DNA from: an uncultured bacterium
GTDB taxonomy: Bacteria; Bacillota; Clostridia; Lachnospirales; Lachnospiraceae
Direction: 5' to 3'
Length of the DNA stretch: 64,000 nucleotides
Assembly: GCA_945949875.1 (NCBI GenBank)
Contig: CAMFGH010000003.1
Coordinates: 26,916 to 90,915 of the forward strand
The notes beneath the pieces were generated by a model that was not told the DNA's origin, ran no database searches, and saw nothing but the letters and a program-made list of their open reading frames with translations. Position numbers and translations under genes: made by a program. Positions 61,464 through 64,000 of this stretch are shown piece after piece (position 1 is the first letter of the stretch; every line of letters starts with the position of its first letter).

Positions 61464-62110
61464 ACCAACAACAGCCGAAAAACAGGTTCTTTTCCCTCTT
61501 TTAACTGTTCTTCATAATCCTTCAGCAGTGCGAAACCTTTTTTAGACAGCAGGAGAATCGCTATGATATTCAGCCATGCCATGATGCCTGCGCCTGTATC
61601 ACCAATGGTCCAGATGGCTTCTGCATCGATCAGCGCACCGGAAAAAGAAGCAGCAATAAAAATCCCCCGGCATACCCAGACTGCAATCCTGCTGTTTTTC
61701 AGCAAATATCTGACATTGGACTCTGCCTGATAGCAATAGCCCATCAGAGAAGTAAAAACAAAAAGAACAATAATGATGGCAAGCAGCTTGCCAAACCAGG
61801 CGTTATAACTGGATACCAATGCATGCTGTGTCCACTTGATCCCATATTCCAGACCCGGAGCCTGATTTACAATCAGACTGCCATCTGCTGCAGATACAAT
61901 GGCTCCACAGCCCATACCGGCTTCATTAGAGTAAATACCTCTTTTTACGCCCCAGGATATGGCAGAGCCCAGAATACCATACCAACCATGATTTTATCGA
62001 CGCCAAAGGCCTCCTCATATACGGATACCAATGAATTGATCTGTACTCCCGGAAGCAGCAATCCGGGGCCGAGAAACGCCGCAAAAGCAAACAGCATGAC
62101 ATAGGGTGTT
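61464..62110 (-). pseudogene. Na+:alanine/glycine symporter (AGCS) remnant with N-terminal loss, internal deletion and frameshift
   Basis: LFAFAAFLGPGLLLPGVQINSLVSVYEEAFGVDKI, then frame change to GSAISWGVKRGIYSNEAGMGCGAIVSAAD...[49 protein letters not shown], then MCP sequence. Confidence 0.88.
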
Positions 62111-62176
62111 TCTAAGTCCTTTTGCCTGAGAGTTTCTGCATCCCCTTCGGCGCTGTATTAAAACATTCTCTCCCGA
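62111..62176 (-). ncRNA. Glycine riboswitch aptamer
   Basis: Minus: GGGAGAGAATGTTTTAATACAGCGCCGAAGGGGATGCAGAAACTCTCAGGCAAAAGGACTTAGA matches the glycine aptamer pattern (GGAGAG...GCCGAAGGGG...CTCTCAGGCAAAAGGAC). Confidence 0.92.
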
Positions 62177-62212
62177 TTTCATCTTACGGATTACCATATG
62201 ATCGGCATGAAT

Positions 62213-62244
62213 CAAAAAAGGCAAATCAAACGATTTGCCTTTTC
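62213..62244 (-). terminator. Terminator after tRNA-Leu
   Basis: Minus: AAAAGGCAAATCGTTTGATTTGCCTTTTTTG. Confidence 0.85.
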
Positions 62245-62246
62245 AC

Positions 62247-62327
62247 TGCGGATAACAGGACTTGAACCTGCACGTCGGGGACACCAGAACCTAAATCTGG
62301 CGCGTCTGCCAATTCCGCCATATCCGC
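62247..62327 (-). tRNA. tRNA-Leu (anticodon TAG)
   Basis: Minus: GCGGATATGGCGGAATTGGCAGACGCGCCAGATTTAGGTTCTGG...GGTTCAAGTCCTGTTATCCGCA; anticodon stem CCAGA-TTTAGGT-TCTGG. Confidence 0.95.
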
Positions 62328-62372
62328 TTATGTGACTGACTATAGTAGTATAGCAATCACTTTTTTATCTTG

Positions 62373-63755
62373 TCAAGCCCCGGCTTTTTCTTCCCCGATA
62401 TGGGAAATCACTTTCCGGTACAGCTTAATCAGAAAAAATGTGGTCATGCCTACAGACATAAATTCTGCAATCGGGAAAGACCACCAGACCATATTCAGCA
62501 CACCGGTCTGCGCCAGAAGATATGCTACCGGAAGTAATACCAGAAGCTGTCTGGCGATGGATACAAACATACTGTACCATGCATGACCCAAGGCCTGGAA
62601 CGCAGAACCTATCACAATACAATACCCGGCAAATCCAAAGCAGAGGCTGATGATCCTGAGGGCAGGAACACCGATCTGCAGCATCAGATCCGATGCATCA
62701 AACAGCATTAGAAGCTGTCTGGGGAAAATATGCATGATAACAGAACCCGCCAGCATGATTCCGATGCCATAAAAGGCAGCCAGCCGGATCGTTTTGATGA
62801 CCCTGTCCTTTTTACCGGCTCCATAATTATAAGCCACGATCGGAACCATACCGTTGTTCAAGCCAAATACCGGCATGAAAATGAAACTCTGTAATTTGAA
62901 ATACACTCCGAATACAGCAGTTGCTGTAGACGAGAATACGATCAGGATACGATTCAGTCCATATACCATCACAGAACCGATTGCCTGCATGACAATCGTG
63001 GGAACAGCAATCATATAAATATGACTGATAACAGAAAGACTTGGTCGGAAGCCTTTCAGCCTCATTCTGATTTCTTTATTGACTTTATGATTCAAAAACA
63101 CTGCAAGAATCCCGGCAATGCACTGTCCGATAACGGTAGCAACTGCTGCACCCTTTACTCCCATTTGGGGGAATCCGAAATGCCCAAAAATCAGAATCGG
63201 ATCCAGAATAATATTAATAATGGCACCTGTCCCCTGGGTAAACATGGTGTAAATGGTCTTTCCTGTAGCCTGCAGTAATTTTTCAAAAATAGCCTGTATA
63301 AATATACCGATAGAAACGATACATATGATGCTCAGATAATCTTCTCCATAGGAAATGATATTCGCACTGGAGGTCTGGCTTCTGTAAAAAGGAGTGATAC
63401 AGGTAAGTCCGGCGATCAGAAATAGGATATAACACACGATACCCATAAACACACCGTTCTCTGCTACCGCATTTGCTTTTTCGTACTCCTTTTCTCCCAG
63501 ATATCTTGCCAGCAGAGCATTGATACCAACTGCTGTTCCCACGCTGACTGCAATGAGCAGGTTCTGTACCGGAAACGCCAGTGATACCGCGGTAAGAGCA
63601 TCCTCTTCTATCATTGCTACAAAAATACTGTCAACCACATTGTAAAGTGCCTGAACGATCATGGATATCATAATAGGAAGAGACATAGAGAGAAGCAGGC
63701 TTCTCAGTGGCTGTGTTCCCATCTTATTCTCTTTTATCATCACTTCTTCTGCCAT
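62373..63755 (-). CDS. MATE family efflux transporter
   Basis: LLLSMSLPIMISMIVQALYNVVDSIFVAMI...; start at MAEEVMIKENKMG preferred. Confidence 0.93.
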   Translation of the reverse strand: MAEEVMIKENKMGTQPLRSLLLSMSLPIMISMIVQALYNVVDSIFVAMIEEDALTAVSLAFPVQNLLIAVSVGTAVGINALLARYLGEKEYEKANAVAENGVFMGIVCYILFLIAGLTCITPFYRSQTSSANIISYGEDYLSIICIVSIGIFIQAIFEKLLQATGKTIYTMFTQGTGAIINIILDPILIFGHFGFPQMGVKGAAVATVIGQCIAGILAVFLNHKVNKEIRMRLKGFRPSLSVISHIYMIAVPTIVMQAIGSVMVYGLNRILIVFSSTATAVFGVYFKLQSFIFMPVFGLNNGMVPIVAYNYGAGKKDRVIKTIRLAAFYGIGIMLAGSVIMHIFPRQLLMLFDASDLMLQIGVPALRIISLCFGFAGYCIVIGSAFQALGHAWYSMFVSIARQLLVLLPVAYLLAQTGVLNMVWWSFPIAEFMSVGMTTFFLIKLYRKVISHIGEEKAGA

Positions 63756-63945
63756 ACCTGCACCTTTCCCGGGTTCTGTTCCCCGGAATCTGTTTCCCGG
63801 ATTTTCTTCCCCGGATTTTGTTTTTCTACCGGCCCGATACCAAAAATACCCCCGAGCAAAAAAATACATCTCCCAATACTCGGAAGATGTCACATCCTAT
63901 CCAGTGATCGCGTTACGCTTCACAATGGATCTGTTATATTTTTAC

Positions 63946-64000
63946 TGAGCCACCGGGGACTCGAACCCCGGACAACTTGATTAAAAGTCAAGTGCTCTAC
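63946..64000 (-). tRNA. tRNA-Lys (anticodon TTT), partial at right edge
   Basis: Minus: GTAGAGCACTTGACTTTTAATCAAGTTGTCCGGGGTTCGAGTCCCCGGTGGCTCA; anticodon loop CTTTTAA. Confidence 0.92.

Overview
This 64 kb window looks like a chromosomal segment of a low-to-mid GC, spore-forming Firmicute, most likely Lachnospiraceae. That is inferred from gene content (alpha/beta SASP, DUF4364, DUF4250, DUF1385, S8/Csp-like protease), not from a database search. Most of it is housekeeping: prfA-prmC-DUF1385-rpmE-rho, clpB, tig-clpP-clpX-engB, rarA, malic enzyme, glgP, malQ plus a sugar ABC operon, and a BMP-type nucleoside ABC operon with xpt. It also carries c-di-GMP and two-component signalling genes, chemotaxis receptors, two MATE transporters, two toxin-antitoxin loci, a decayed DNA methyltransferase, two tRNAs and a glycine riboswitch. 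The main non-routine signals are: (1) two intergenic arrays of four hairpins each, with TTACTG...CAGTAA ends; seven of the eight elements are exactly 40 nt and their interiors differ; (2) a seven-copy, 12-bp tandem array of LacI-operator-like pseudo-palindromes directly downstream of a good promoter for the sugar ABC operon; (3) a glycine riboswitch stranded on a deleted Na+:alanine symporter relic that is joined to a sensor-less chemotaxis receptor, with the same 14-bp sequence at both breakpoints; (4) an MqsR-like toxin with a chimeric MqsA/HTH/Panacea (DUF4065) antitoxin and a perfect operator palindrome; (5) a hybrid kinase with an Hpt domain lacking its His, next to an HD-GYP protein of unusual architecture. 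Coordinates of short motifs were counted by hand. Product names rest on recognition of motifs in the translations.
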